A DNA stretch of 32,132 nt from an uncultured Clostridia bacterium (GCA_944392425.1 CALXWM010000018.1:1-32132), one strand, 5' to 3'; numbered from the stretch's first letter, positions 22,907-30,689 are shown. A program made the numbers and translations. The notes: generated from the letters alone by a model not told the origin.

Positions 22907-23110
22907 TTACATTTTATCAATTATTTTTCTCAATTTTTCTTTTACCTTGTCTTTATTGTGTTGAAAATAATTTCCAGCCCAAATTCCCATACCAACAAGA
23001 ACTAGTCCTATAACTAATCTATACATATCTGTGCAAGCAATAATTAAAGCTACTATTCCTCCTAATACTGCTCCCCAGTAATTTGCCATAAACTTTTTAA
23101 AATCGTCCAT
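22907..23110 (-). CDS. DUF2273 small membrane protein
   Basis: A 67-aa protein with two hydrophobic segments (about 12-26 and 31-47, GLVLVGMGIWAG) and a basic C-terminal tail. The family is a constant partner of Asp23 and AmaP in the envelope-stress module and is thought to help anchor it. GGAGG precedes the ATG. Confidence 0.88.
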   Translation of the reverse strand: MDDFKKFMANYWGAVLGGIVALIIACTDMYRLVIGLVLVGMGIWAGNYFQHNKDKVKEKLRKIIDKM

Positions 23111-23201
23111 TTTGCACCTCCAAATTTGTTAATTGTCTAATCTATATAAATTCTAACTTATTTTTTAATAATTATACAAAAGCATGACTTATATAGATTT
23201 T

Positions 23202-23801
23202 TTATTTTTCTGTTTTGCTATTTTCAGCTTTTTTTACTTCTTCTTTTGTTGGCACTTCTTCTCTTTCAACATCATTTATCTTAATATTAACTTCTTTAAC
23301 CTCTAGATCAGTTGCCTTCTTTACTGTTTCTTTAATCTTATTTTGTAACTTTGTAGTTACATCTTTGATAATAGTTTCTTTTTGTACATTAATTTCCAAT
23401 TCAACATGAACATCATTGTTTTGATCTAATACAACTTCTGTTTCTGCACCATCTACATTTTTAAAATCATCGACAGCACTGTTTACCAAATTTTTAATTG
23501 TTCCTTTTGTTATTAAAAGCTTACCATTATCATTTTGTAGTAGGATTCCTTCGTCATCATCATCTTTAACAGTACGTCTTTCATAGCTTGGGAAAAATAA
23601 ACATTTTATTGATAAAAGTACCAATACAACACAAATTCCTATAGTTATGTACATTCCATTTTGTGATGCCACTGCATTTGTTAATGCTACTGTAATTATT
23701 GATACATCTATCCATCCAAATGCTATTAAACATACTAAAATTGATATTATCAATGTTATTAGTGAAAATATTGCTAAACCTAGCTTGTCCAAAAATTTCA
23801 T
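23202..23801 (-). CDS. amaP: Alkaline shock response membrane anchor AmaP
   Basis: A 199-aa protein with two membrane segments (about 8-32 and 49-68), then a soluble Asp23-like domain (about 85-180, with GKLLITKGTIKNLVNSAVDD and DVHVELEINVQKETIIKD). A charged, Lys/Glu-rich tail ends the protein. In Staphylococcus AmaP anchors Asp23 at the membrane. Gene order asp23, amaP, DUF2273 on one strand supports the call. Confidence 0.9.
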   Translation of the reverse strand: MKFLDKLGLAIFSLITLIISILVCLIAFGWIDVSIITVALTNAVASQNGMYITIGICVVLVLLSIKCLFFPSYERRTVKDDDDEGILLQNDNGKLLITKGTIKNLVNSAVDDFKNVDGAETEVVLDQNNDVHVELEINVQKETIIKDVTTKLQNKIKETVKKATDLEVKEVNIKINDVEREEVPTKEEVKKAENSKTEK

Positions 23802-23900
23802 ACTTTGCTCCTTTTCTAGTTCTATATACTTGCCTACATTTTTATCAAGTATAAACTATTATGATTTATTTCTTCCAAATGACTAAGAAAAATATAATTA

Positions 23901-24377
23901 TTAATTTTTATTTTTTTTAGTTTCCTTAGTTTCATCTTTTGCTTCTGGTTTCTGTTCTTCCTTTTTATTATCTTCTAACTGAACAGTACTTACGCCTTGT
24001 ACATGTACATTTACTTCAAGTACACTTAAACCTGTCATATTTTCAACAGATTTTTTAACCCTTTTTTGAATTTCAAATGCAACATCTGGAATTCTTGCTC
24101 CATATTCAACAATAATATTTACATCTATTCTAGTTTCTTTATTGTCTAGAATTTCAACCTTTATACCTTTTGCTAAATTCTTTTTTCCACTTAAAACTTC
24201 TGAAATGCCTCCAGCAAATCCGCCAGCCATTTCAGCAACTCCAGAAACTTCTGATGCAGCCATACCAGCTATTACGGCAACAACATCATCAGATATTTCT
24301 ATATTATTTTCCCCTTCATTTAAAACTATTTCTTCTTCATTTTCTTGCTTTTTTGTTTGTTTTTTTTCTTCACTCAT
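23901..24377 (-). CDS. Asp23/Gls24-family envelope stress response protein
   Basis: A 158-aa protein. The central domain reads ISDDVVAVIAGMAASEVSGV, then GGISEVLSGKKNLAKGIKVE and IIVEYGARIPDVAFEIQKRV, which is the Asp23/Gls24 fold (DUF322). Both termini are Lys/Glu-rich and probably disordered. The protein is expected to form a membrane-associated layer with AmaP and DUF2273 and to respond to envelope stress. A good promoter lies upstream, so this is the head of the asp23-amaP-DUF2273-nusB-xseAB series. Confidence 0.93.
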   Translation of the reverse strand: MSEEKKQTKKQENEEEIVLNEGENNIEISDDVVAVIAGMAASEVSGVAEMAGGFAGGISEVLSGKKNLAKGIKVEILDNKETRIDVNIIVEYGARIPDVAFEIQKRVKKSVENMTGLSVLEVNVHVQGVSTVQLEDNKKEEQKPEAKDETKETKKNKN

Positions 24378-24452
24378 ATTAATTCCTACCTTTCTTTTAT
24401 TTAAATAAGGATTTTCCTTAAGTTATAAACTTCCTCTTTTATACATATTCTA

Positions 24453-24481
24453 AGTATACCAATATATGCTTAATTTTACAA
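24453..24481 (-). promoter_or_regulatory. Promoter of the asp23 series
   Basis: The minus strand carries TTGTAA (24476-24481), a 17-base spacer and TATACT (24453-24458), about 75 bases before the Asp23 ATG. A short AAGGA/TCCTT hairpin lies in the leader (24410-24421). The remaining part of the 24378-24681 gap, to about 24580, is AT-rich with nothing recognised. Confidence 0.7.
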
Positions 24482-24583
24482 GTATTTAGAGTGAAAAAAT
24501 CATGATTATTTTCTTAATTTTTACATTAATTATTATATTTTTATTTTTCCTAAAAACAGCAAATTATTTTTTTTAAATTTTGC

Positions 24584-24613
24584 TTTACTTTTTTATTTTT
24601 TTAGTGATATACT
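24584..24613 (+). promoter_or_regulatory. Candidate promoter for the small plus-strand gene
   Basis: TTTACT (24584-24589) and TATACT (24608-24613) are separated by 18 bases, about 70 bases upstream of the ATG at 24682. It is divergent from the asp23 promoter. Confidence 0.45.
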
Positions 24614-24681
24614 AGGAATATAAAAATATTATCTTAATTCTAACAAGGTAATAATAATTTTTTACGAAAGAAGTGTATTTT

Positions 24682-24987
24682 ATGCTAAATTTAGATGAAA
24701 ATAATTTTAAAAATTATGAATTTACAATTGATGAAAATAAACTTAATAATATTTTAGATACAGCAATAGCTAATGATAGCTCTTTAATTGTAGGTAAATT
24801 ACCAATTGAGACTCCAATATATTCTACTTCTTTTAGTGCTAATTCTACTTCTAGTGATCAAAATAAAACTAGTGTTTTAGCTCTTACAGTTAGACCTACA
24901 AAGGAGTCATTTTTGAAAGGTGTTCGTATGTCTATAAAAGTTGCTGTTTCTACATTTTTTATTCAACTTGCAAGAATTTTTATATAA
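24682..24987 (+). CDS. Hypothetical 101-aa protein
   Basis: Not recognised. It is an isolated plus-strand gene among minus-strand genes. GAAAGAAG lies 7 bases before the ATG; an in-frame GTG at 24673 is too close to that site. The N-terminal half is acidic and Asn-rich (LDENNFKNYEFTIDENKLNN). The middle is Ser/Thr-rich (about 48-64). The C-terminus (about 77-101) is basic then hydrophobic, KGVRMSIKVAVSTFFIQLAR, and looks like an amphipathic or membrane-associated helix. A candidate promoter and the Asn/Lys-rich codon use typical of the genome support it being real. It ends 24 bases from the convergent DUF6320 gene. Confidence 0.6.
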   Translation: MLNLDENNFKNYEFTIDENKLNNILDTAIANDSSLIVGKLPIETPIYSTSFSANSTSSDQNKTSVLALTVRPTKESFLKGVRMSIKVAVSTFFIQLARIFI

Positions 24988-25011
24988 TACGATTTATACT
25001 CTTCAATAATA

Positions 25012-25575
25012 TCATATATGAAATTTTCTTTTTATTGCTTCTTTTAAATCCTTTGCAGATAGAATAATTGTGATTATAAGGTTTAAGATTGAGATTCCTA
25101 TTGCAATAAAGCTCATTACTGGCTGTGTTACTATTCTTTCGCCTATTAATATTGCTGGCAAAATACTAAAAATTAAGATGAAGAATTGATATATTGCATA
25201 TCTCAAGTATTTTTTATAGCTAAAAATTGTAAGTATAAGCATTGCTGTATTTGCTACAATCAAAATTATTGGTATCGCTAAACTAAGCGACCATCCTTTA
25301 AAACCTATTCTATAATCTATAAATATGGTCAATAAAGAAACTGCTATTGTTTGAACTAACACATGTCCAGCGATATTTACATTCCTATGTATTGAATATA
25401 CAACTATAACCCATATATATATTATTCCACAATTTGCTAGTGCTGCCCATGGAACATTAGGAGTTGTTAGTTTATTTATAATTGTCAATATTATTGCTAT
25501 AGCAAGTGATATTGCAAGCATTATTTTTGTTATTATTTCACTTTTATTAGCATTAATTTTCTTTGGATATATCAT
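25012..25575 (-). CDS. DUF6320-type integral membrane protein
   Basis: A 187-aa protein with about five or six membrane segments (for example 15-34, 45-62, 70-88, 96-117, 124-145, 152-172). It starts MIYPKKINANKSEI and resembles, from memory, the DUF6320 family that accompanies alcohol-acetyltransferase-like genes in Clostridia. Relatives often have a cysteine zinc ribbon before the YP motif, and that part is absent here. The start lies inside the end of the acyltransferase gene (23-base overlap), so the two are translationally linked. Function is unknown; a membrane partner for the acyltransferase is inferred. Confidence 0.65.
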   Translation of the reverse strand: MIYPKKINANKSEIITKIMLAISLAIAIILTIINKLTTPNVPWAALANCGIIYIWVIVVYSIHRNVNIAGHVLVQTIAVSLLTIFIDYRIGFKGWSLSLAIPIILIVANTAMLILTIFSYKKYLRYAIYQFFILIFSILPAILIGERIVTQPVMSFIAIGISILNLIITIILSAKDLKEAIKRKFHI

Positions 25576-26887
25576 TTAAAACACCATTGCTTTCTACTTT
25601 TACTTTTATTCCTCTATTTTTCAAGAAATTGTAAAAAGTTTTTTCTATATTATTGTCATTTAAAATTGATGTAAATGTAAAACTCATTTTATTTTCGAAA
25701 GTGCATCCTGAGCATTTTATTTTTTCAACAGGTTCAGGTGCAATCAACATTAAAAATTCATCTATGTAATCTTTATATTTCCCTATAATACCTATTCTTC
25801 CTATGTTTGAAAATGTTATAGTTGTGTATTTTCTAATTTCTAAATAGCTTAGTCTTACTATTGCTTTTTTTAGCTCAAGTGGAATTACTTTAATAAATAA
25901 ATTTGTTCCCAATTTTACATTTGCAGACATAGTTTTGATTATTTCTTCTTCTGTAAGTTTTTGCTTAAAATCATTTTTTACAAATTCTATTATGTTTTCA
26001 AACCAAAAATTCTTTTCATCTTTATCACTATTTTTTTGCTCTTTTTTCTCTTCTGAATTTTGTATCAAACTTTTCATATTTGCTTCAAGTGTGATATATG
26101 AGAAAAAGTTTGACATAGTCTTTGATGAAAAATATTTTTTTAAATTCACTGGTATGCATACTTTTATTGGCTTTTTTGATTTATTCTTTTTATAATTTGC
26201 TTCATAAACTGAATAAATTAAAACTGCTGTTAAATATTGAGTAACTGTTGCATTATATTTTTCACATTCTTTTTTTAAATCTGACATATCAATTATTTCA
26301 TGTATTGCTGAAATAGCACCCAATTTTATTTTTTTTCCTTTTAAAATGTATGCTCTTTTTGAAGAGCTATTACCTTTTGAATTTTTTATATAATTTTTTA
26401 AGTAGCTATCTTCAGTGTTATAATCAATTTTTCTTGTTAATCTTTCATTGCGATTAAAAACAGTTGGATGCAATAACTCTAAATACGTATAAATTATTTC
26501 TCTAAAAAATACTGTTCCACTTCCACCATCTGTTAATGCATGAAATATATCTATATTTATTTTTGTGTCAAAATATGTCACTTTAAATAAATAATCATTG
26601 TTTTTAGAAGGTTCTATGTATTTACAAGGATAATTATTTTCTTCTTCAATAATTGGCACTTTATTGTTTTCCTCTAAATAATACCAAAAAAATCCATACT
26701 TCATTTTTACTTTAAAAGATGAATATTTTTCTAATGTTATATTAACAGCTTTTTCTAATAGGCTTGGATTAACTTTTTCTTTCATTACCGCTGAAAGTCT
26801 AAAAACTGTACTATATTTTTTTCCTGCAGATAATGGAAAAATTTTAGCTGAATTATCTAGTTTTCTCCATTTTAAATTCTCACTCAT
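25553..26887 (-). CDS. Acyltransferase of the alcohol acetyltransferase / condensation-domain superfamily
   Basis: A 444-aa protein of the CoA-dependent acyltransferase superfamily. The active-site motif HALTDGG is at 116-122 (His116, Asp120), a form of HHxxxDG whose first His is replaced by Phe. The opening WRKLDNSAKIFPLSAGKKYS is typical of AATase-like (PF07247-type) proteins in Firmicutes. A second feature is VCIPVNLKKYFSSKTMSNFFSYI (about 242-264; cited in part), like the structural motif NLRxxF...GN. The family transfers acyl groups to alcohols or other hydroxyls; the acceptor here is unknown. It overlaps the DUF6320 gene downstream and follows an esterase-like gene, forming a three-gene cluster. 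Confidence 0.75.
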   Translation of the reverse strand: MSENLKWRKLDNSAKIFPLSAGKKYSTVFRLSAVMKEKVNPSLLEKAVNITLEKYSSFKVKMKYGFFWYYLEENNKVPIIEEENNYPCKYIEPSKNNDYLFKVTYFDTKINIDIFHALTDGGSGTVFFREIIYTYLELLHPTVFNRNERLTRKIDYNTEDSYLKNYIKNSKGNSSSKRAYILKGKKIKLGAISAIHEIIDMSDLKKECEKYNATVTQYLTAVLIYSVYEANYKKNKSKKPIKVCIPVNLKKYFSSKTMSNFFSYITLEANMKSLIQNSEEKKEQKNSDKDEKNFWFENIIEFVKNDFKQKLTEEEIIKTMSANVKLGTNLFIKVIPLELKKAIVRLSYLEIRKYTTITFSNIGRIGIIGKYKDYIDEFLMLIAPEPVEKIKCSGCTFENKMSFTFTSILNDNNIEKTFYNFLKNRGIKVKVESNGVLNDISKEN

Positions 26888-26912
26888 TTACTTTATCCTT
26901 TCTTTCGAGCTC

Positions 26913-26965
26913 TGTGTCAGCGGGGACGTTCCTTTTTGACAATGTTTCGCTGTCAGTGTCAATTA
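26913..26965. repeat. TGTCAA / GACGTCCC-type palindromic repeat, copy 2
   Basis: The minus strand reads TGTCAAAAAGGAACGTCCCC then GCTGACACA, preceded by TTGACACTGACAGCG. It matches the repeat at 12392-12435. It lies in the 71-base gap between the esterase and acyltransferase genes, and its TGACAC supplies the esterase stop codon (26959-26961). Confidence 0.65.
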
Positions 26966-27954
26966 GAACCATTACTATTAACACTGTTCATATTGGTAGC
27001 TTTCAGTTCGGCGATAAAATCATTAAATCCCTGCTCAGTTATGTCTTGTTCTGACTCATTGTTTTTCAAAATCCAAATATGTGAAGATCCTTCATATTCC
27101 CTTATGTTTATGCTAGTTCCTTGTTCTTCTGCTCTTTGTGCTAAAACGTGTACATCTGGATTTAATATATCAGAGGTTCCTGTAAATATTGTAACATTTT
27201 TTAATTTTGACAAATCTCCATCTATTGGATTTACCAAATAACTATTTATTCCTTCCTCTCCCGCATAAGCTAATCCTGCTAGTTTTAAAGTATCTTTGTT
27301 TAAATCTTTATCTATTTTTTGAATTTCGTTTATTTGGGGATTTTCTAATCTAACATCCAACCAAGGTGAAATAAGTATTGTCTTTGTCGGAAGTTTGTAG
27401 ACTTGATTTACTTTCATCTCATCTTGGTTTATTTCTTCTCTATCTTCTTCCTTTGTAGACAATGCATTGGCATCAGCAACTATTTTTTCTTCTAAAGCTA
27501 AAGCTAAGCCTCCTCCTGCTGAGTCACCACAAACCACAAAGCGATTTAAATCTACGTTTTTTACAATTTCATTATATAGTGGCACTACCATATCAAATAC
27601 ATCTTTATAATTATGCTTTGGAGCTAATGGATAGTCTGGAAGAATAACAGTTGCACCTGTGCTATTAATAACCTTTTCTAAAAAATTCCAGTGTTCTTGC
27701 ATTATCTCTGCCATATATGAACCACCATGAAAATACAAAATTATCATATCTGATTTTTCCACATTTTTTGGCGTTAGTATAAATACATTTCTATTCATGA
27801 ACTTTTTCTGTTCAATATTACATGTATAAGTATTCTCATTTGGAATTACTTTCGTTTCAATTTCTGCTATCATAAAATATGCAACAACAGCTACTGCTGT
27901 TAATACTAGTAAAATTATTAATGTAACTACACTTTTGATTACTTTTTCTTTCAT
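26959..27954 (-). CDS. Alpha/beta hydrolase, hormone-sensitive-lipase-type esterase, membrane-anchored
   Basis: A 331-aa protein with an N-terminal membrane segment (about 7-30) and no lipobox. The catalytic domain follows. HGGSY (76-80) gives the oxyanion hole, GDSAGG (143-148) the nucleophile Ser145, TSDIL the acidic residue Asp262, and SSHIW the His292. PDYPLAPKHNY is also typical of this family. A Glu/Asp-rich insertion lies at about 166-185. It probably hydrolyses short acyl esters outside the membrane or at its surface. It is upstream of the acyltransferase and DUF6320 genes on the same strand. The C-terminal NSVNSNGSN tail runs into a repeat and may be non-native. Confidence 0.85.
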   Translation of the reverse strand: MKEKVIKSVVTLIILLVLTAVAVVAYFMIAEIETKVIPNENTYTCNIEQKKFMNRNVFILTPKNVEKSDMIILYFHGGSYMAEIMQEHWNFLEKVINSTGATVILPDYPLAPKHNYKDVFDMVVPLYNEIVKNVDLNRFVVCGDSAGGGLALALEEKIVADANALSTKEEDREEINQDEMKVNQVYKLPTKTILISPWLDVRLENPQINEIQKIDKDLNKDTLKLAGLAYAGEEGINSYLVNPIDGDLSKLKNVTIFTGTSDILNPDVHVLAQRAEEQGTSINIREYEGSSHIWILKNNESEQDITEQGFNDFIAELKATNMNSVNSNGSN

Positions 27955-28101
27955 ATTGTTTTCCTTTTACTTAAATTCTACGCAATAAATATATTTAGTT
28001 TATTTCAATTTTTTGCTTTTACATTGTTATATTTTAATTTATTTTTTCATTTTTTTCAAGATTTATATAGTAATATTATAATTGACATGTCTCACTCTTT
28101 A

Positions 28102-28133
28102 TTGCATAGAAAAACTTGATTTTTCCTATACAA
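28102..28133. repeat. Palindrome with CTTGA centre, copy 2
   Basis: TTGCATAGAAAAA / TTTTTCCTATACAA around CTTGA form an imperfect stem. The sequence is closely related to the perfect palindrome at 28241-28273, in the same orientation. Confidence 0.75.
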
Positions 28134-28224
28134 GAACAAAAGCGGGCTCCTTTAACTTTGTTCTACTTTTAAATTTACATCGCCCGCCTCTTTGTTCGTG
28201 CGCCAATTTTACAAATGTAAAATT
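28134..28224. repeat. Structured segment with two nested inverted repeats
   Basis: GAACAAA-A-GCGGGC (28134-28147) pairs with GCCCGC-CTC-TTTGTTC (28182-28197), with a loop of 34 bases. Just beyond, AATTTTAC / GTAAAATT (28205-28224) forms another hairpin, extended by GTGC/GTGC-type pairs. The GC-rich arms are exceptional in this AT-rich gap. No reading frame is evident. It could be a mobile-element remnant or a structured RNA. The remainder of the gap 27955-28101 is AT-rich with nothing recognised. Confidence 0.6.
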
Positions 28225-28240
28225 GTGTGCAATGCTTTTA

Positions 28241-28273
28241 TTGTATAGGAAAAACTTGATTTTTCCTATACAA
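28241..28273. repeat. Palindrome with CTTGA centre, copy 3 (perfect)
   Basis: TTGTATAGGAAAAA (28241-28254) and TTTTTCCTATACAA (28260-28273) form a perfect 14-bp stem with loop CTTGA. Confidence 0.8.
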
Positions 28274-28280
28274 TAAATTA

Positions 28281-28307
28281 AGAGCCCTTGCAAATGCAAA
28301 GGCCCTT
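28281..28307 (-). terminator. Probable terminator downstream of ftsH-like gene
   Basis: On the minus strand GCCTTTGC and GCAAGGGC form an 8-bp stem with one G-U pair and an ATTT loop, 15-40 bases after the stop. The following T tract is interrupted (TCTTAATTT), so termination may be weak. Confidence 0.5.
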
Positions 28308-28320
28308 TGTGTAGGAAAGC

Positions 28321-29973
28321 TCACGCGTCTTTATTTTCCGCAAGAGCATTTTTGTATGCACTAAACATTTTGTAAAGTTCTTCACTTTTTACTGTTTCTT
28401 TTTCCAAAAGCAATTTCACAACTTCTTTCACAAAAAAGCTGTGTTCTCTAAGAATTTCTGTTGCCTTATTCTCTGCTTGGCAAAGCAACACTTTGATTCT
28501 GCTTAATATTTCATTTGAATAGGAATCCGATTCAATATATTCAGTGTATTCCCCCATCATTGAAATAGGCCCAATAACTTCATCCATGCCATAAACAATC
28601 AGCATTTTAGTAATAATGTCAGTTGCTCGTTTCAAATCATTACTAGCTCCTGTTGAAATATCATGGACAAAAAATTTTTCTGCCGCTCTTCCTCCAAGCA
28701 AAGAAATAACTTCTTCTTCGAGTTTTGTTTTGGAAACAAAATTTCTATCTTCAGTTGACTCATACCATGTGTATCCACCTGCTGAACCAGCACTAATAAT
28801 AGAAATTTCCTTTACCCTATCATGTGTTTGTAAAAACATACTTACAACAGCATGCCCAGCCTCATGATAAGATACGAGAGTCCTTTCTTTTTCACTCAAA
28901 ATATTCCTGCTTTTTGATAACCCAATCATTACCTTTTTCATTGCAACATCAATATCACTATCAGAAATTTTTGTATGCTTATTTCTAACAGCAATTATAG
29001 CTGCTTCGTTCAGGATATTTTCAAGTTGAGCACCTGAGTAACCAGAAGTATTATAGGCAAGTTTTTTGAGATTTACGTTATCATCAAATTTTTTATTACG
29101 TGCGTGAATTTTCAAAATTTCTTCTCGATCATGTACATCAGGTAAAGAGATAACAATTTGCCGGTCAAATCTTCCTGGTCTTAGAAGTGCTTTATCCATG
29201 CTTTCTATACGGTTGGTTGCTCCCACTACAATGATTCCATCTTTTTCTGTAGATATTTGGAATCCATCCATTTCTATCAAAAGTTGTTCTAGCGTTTGGT
29301 TGTGTTCTACAGTATTGGAACTGTCATCACGCTCACCACCAATAGCATCAATTTCATCAATGAAAATAATGCACGGTGCCTCCTTTCTTGCTTCTTCAAA
29401 CAAGTCTCTAACTCTTGATGCCCCAACGCCAACATATCTTTCTACAAACTCTGCACCAGAGTATGGAAAAAACGCTACACCAGCTTCTCCAGCCAACGCT
29501 TTTGCAAGAAGAGTTTTTCCAGTACCAGGACTGCCGGAAAGCAATATTCCTCGAGGAATCTTTGCTCCCATTTCATTGTATTTTTGAGGATTTTTCAAAA
29601 AGTCGACAACCTCCTCAAGTTCAAGTTTTTCTTCTGCAAGCCCTGCAACATCTTTAAACGTTATATATGTCTTTGGTGGTTCAATTTTTTTATTTTCTTC
29701 GAAAGAAATACCTTCACCTTCCTTAAAATTTCTCTCTATAATTTTTTCTGTTTTTTGGGTTAATTTAAATATTTTATAAGTCCCCCAAATAGTTACAACA
29801 ACAAATAAGACAGAAATAAGATCGGATATATCAAAGATATTTACATCTTTTGAAATAAAAATAATGTTGATTAGCTTAAGCAACGTTGGTCCAATAACAA
29901 GAATTAAGCCTATAATACATACCAACCGAATAATTATATCTTCTTTTTTGTAACCTTTAAAAAAGTTAAACAT
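28321..29973 (-). CDS. ftsH: FtsH-like membrane-bound ATP-dependent zinc metalloprotease, compact form
   Basis: AAA+ protease that extracts and degrades membrane and soluble proteins. Two membrane segments lie at about 16-40 and 52-66, separated by only a short loop where FtsH normally has a domain of about 70 residues, which explains the 550-aa length against 600-650. Walker A GSPGTGKT (147-154), pore YVGVGASRVRD (180-190), Walker B IIFIDEID (202-209), SRH LLRPGRFDR (263-271), zinc site HEAGH (370-374) and third ligand Asp446 in GASNDLKRA are all intact. Base composition is richer in G+C than the neighbours (27/60 at 29281-29340 against 11/60 at 26161-26220), suggesting recent acquisition. 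It may be an additional FtsH; a housekeeping copy, if present, is outside the window. Confidence 0.9.
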   Translation of the reverse strand: MFNFFKGYKKEDIIIRLVCIIGLILVIGPTLLKLINIIFISKDVNIFDISDLISVLFVVVTIWGTYKIFKLTQKTEKIIERNFKEGEGISFEENKKIEPPKTYITFKDVAGLAEEKLELEEVVDFLKNPQKYNEMGAKIPRGILLSGSPGTGKTLLAKALAGEAGVAFFPYSGAEFVERYVGVGASRVRDLFEEARKEAPCIIFIDEIDAIGGERDDSSNTVEHNQTLEQLLIEMDGFQISTEKDGIIVVGATNRIESMDKALLRPGRFDRQIVISLPDVHDREEILKIHARNKKFDDNVNLKKLAYNTSGYSGAQLENILNEAAIIAVRNKHTKISDSDIDVAMKKVMIGLSKSRNILSEKERTLVSYHEAGHAVVSMFLQTHDRVKEISIISAGSAGGYTWYESTEDRNFVSKTKLEEEVISLLGGRAAEKFFVHDISTGASNDLKRATDIITKMLIVYGMDEVIGPISMMGEYTEYIESDSYSNEILSRIKVLLCQAENKATEILREHSFFVKEVVKLLLEKETVKSEELYKMFSAYKNALAENKDA

Positions 29974-30033
29974 AGTCTCCTCCTTTATGTTTTGTGCATA
30001 TCCTATTTAATTTTCAAAGTGCATACAACCTAT

Positions 30034-30062
30034 ATTTTACCATAGTTTAGTATCATTTGCAA
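30034..30062 (-). promoter_or_regulatory. Promoter of the ftsH-like gene
   Basis: The minus strand has TTGCAA (30057-30062), a 17-base spacer and TAAAAT (30034-30039), about 60 bases upstream of the ATG; GGAGGAG precedes that ATG. A direct repeat TATGCAC occurs twice in the leader (about 29991-30025), which could be an operator. Confidence 0.65.
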
Positions 30063-30097
30063 CTTAGGAATAAATCCGAGATTATTAATAGATAAAA

Positions 30098-30140
30098 GAA
30101 GAAAGTGGTGTAAGGTATTTGCTTTATCGCCACTTTCTTT
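30098..30140 (-). terminator. Terminator downstream of the DUF4358 gene
   Basis: AGAAAGTGG (30100-30108) pairs with CCACTTTCT (30130-30138). On the minus strand the stem is followed by TCTTTT. It lies 18 bases past the DUF4358 stop. Confidence 0.7.
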
Positions 30141-30157
30141 TCTATTAGGTTTATTCG

Positions 30158-30631
30158 TTATTTTAAAATTTCTTGTTCTAAAGTATCTGCGTTTTCTGCA
30201 ATAATTACATAAATTGTATTTCCGACAGTTCCAACTTTTCTGTTTTGAACTAGTGCATATTGTGCTGGTAAATAGGTACTCCATTGTTCTTCATATTGTG
30301 CCAAATAATTATCTAGTTCTGATTTTACAGTATCTACAGCACCATCTTTAGCTTGAACTAATAAATACATAGAAGCTTGAACATTCATCATAGGTATTTT
30401 TCCAGCTACTTTTTCTACATTTTCTGTATTAATACCCATTATTGTGCCCAACTCTTCTGCTGTAACATCCATTGATGTTAGCTCATTGAATGGAGCTGAA
30501 CTTGCTAAAGTTTGATTTGCAGTATCAACATCTAGTGTTTTCTCCTCGTTAAAGAAAATGAAGTATGCTCCCACTGCAATTAGAGCTATTACTAATATTA
30601 TGATTATTGCAATTAAAATTTTCTTTTTCAT
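30158..30631 (-). CDS. DUF4358 domain-containing exported protein
   Basis: A 157-aa protein with an N-terminal hydrophobic segment (about 5-27) and no cysteine lipobox, so it is probably membrane-anchored and faces outside. The DUF4358 domain (about 35-155) shows the usual features: MGINTENVEKVAGKIPMMNV, SMYLLVQAKDGAVDTVKSEL and VGTVGNTIYVIIAENAD. Function is unknown. GGAGG precedes the ATG, and it has its own promoter and terminator, so it is a single-gene unit. Confidence 0.85.
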   Translation of the reverse strand: MKKKILIAIIIILVIALIAVGAYFIFFNEEKTLDVDTANQTLASSAPFNELTSMDVTAEELGTIMGINTENVEKVAGKIPMMNVQASMYLLVQAKDGAVDTVKSELDNYLAQYEEQWSTYLPAQYALVQNRKVGTVGNTIYVIIAENADTLEQEILK

Positions 30632-30660
30632 TTTTTCCTCCTTTTGATTTTTACATTTCT

Positions 30661-30689
30661 ACTTTACCATATAGTATAAAAAATGGCAA
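30661..30689 (-). promoter_or_regulatory. Promoter of the DUF4358 gene
   Basis: The minus strand has TTGCCA (30684-30689), a 17-base spacer and TAAAGT (30661-30666), about 30 bases upstream of the ATG. Confidence 0.65.

Noticed and set aside
30030..30284. 84-aa minus-strand frame overlapping the DUF4358 gene end
   Set aside because: It is an out-of-frame reading across the terminator with no RBS and atypical composition.
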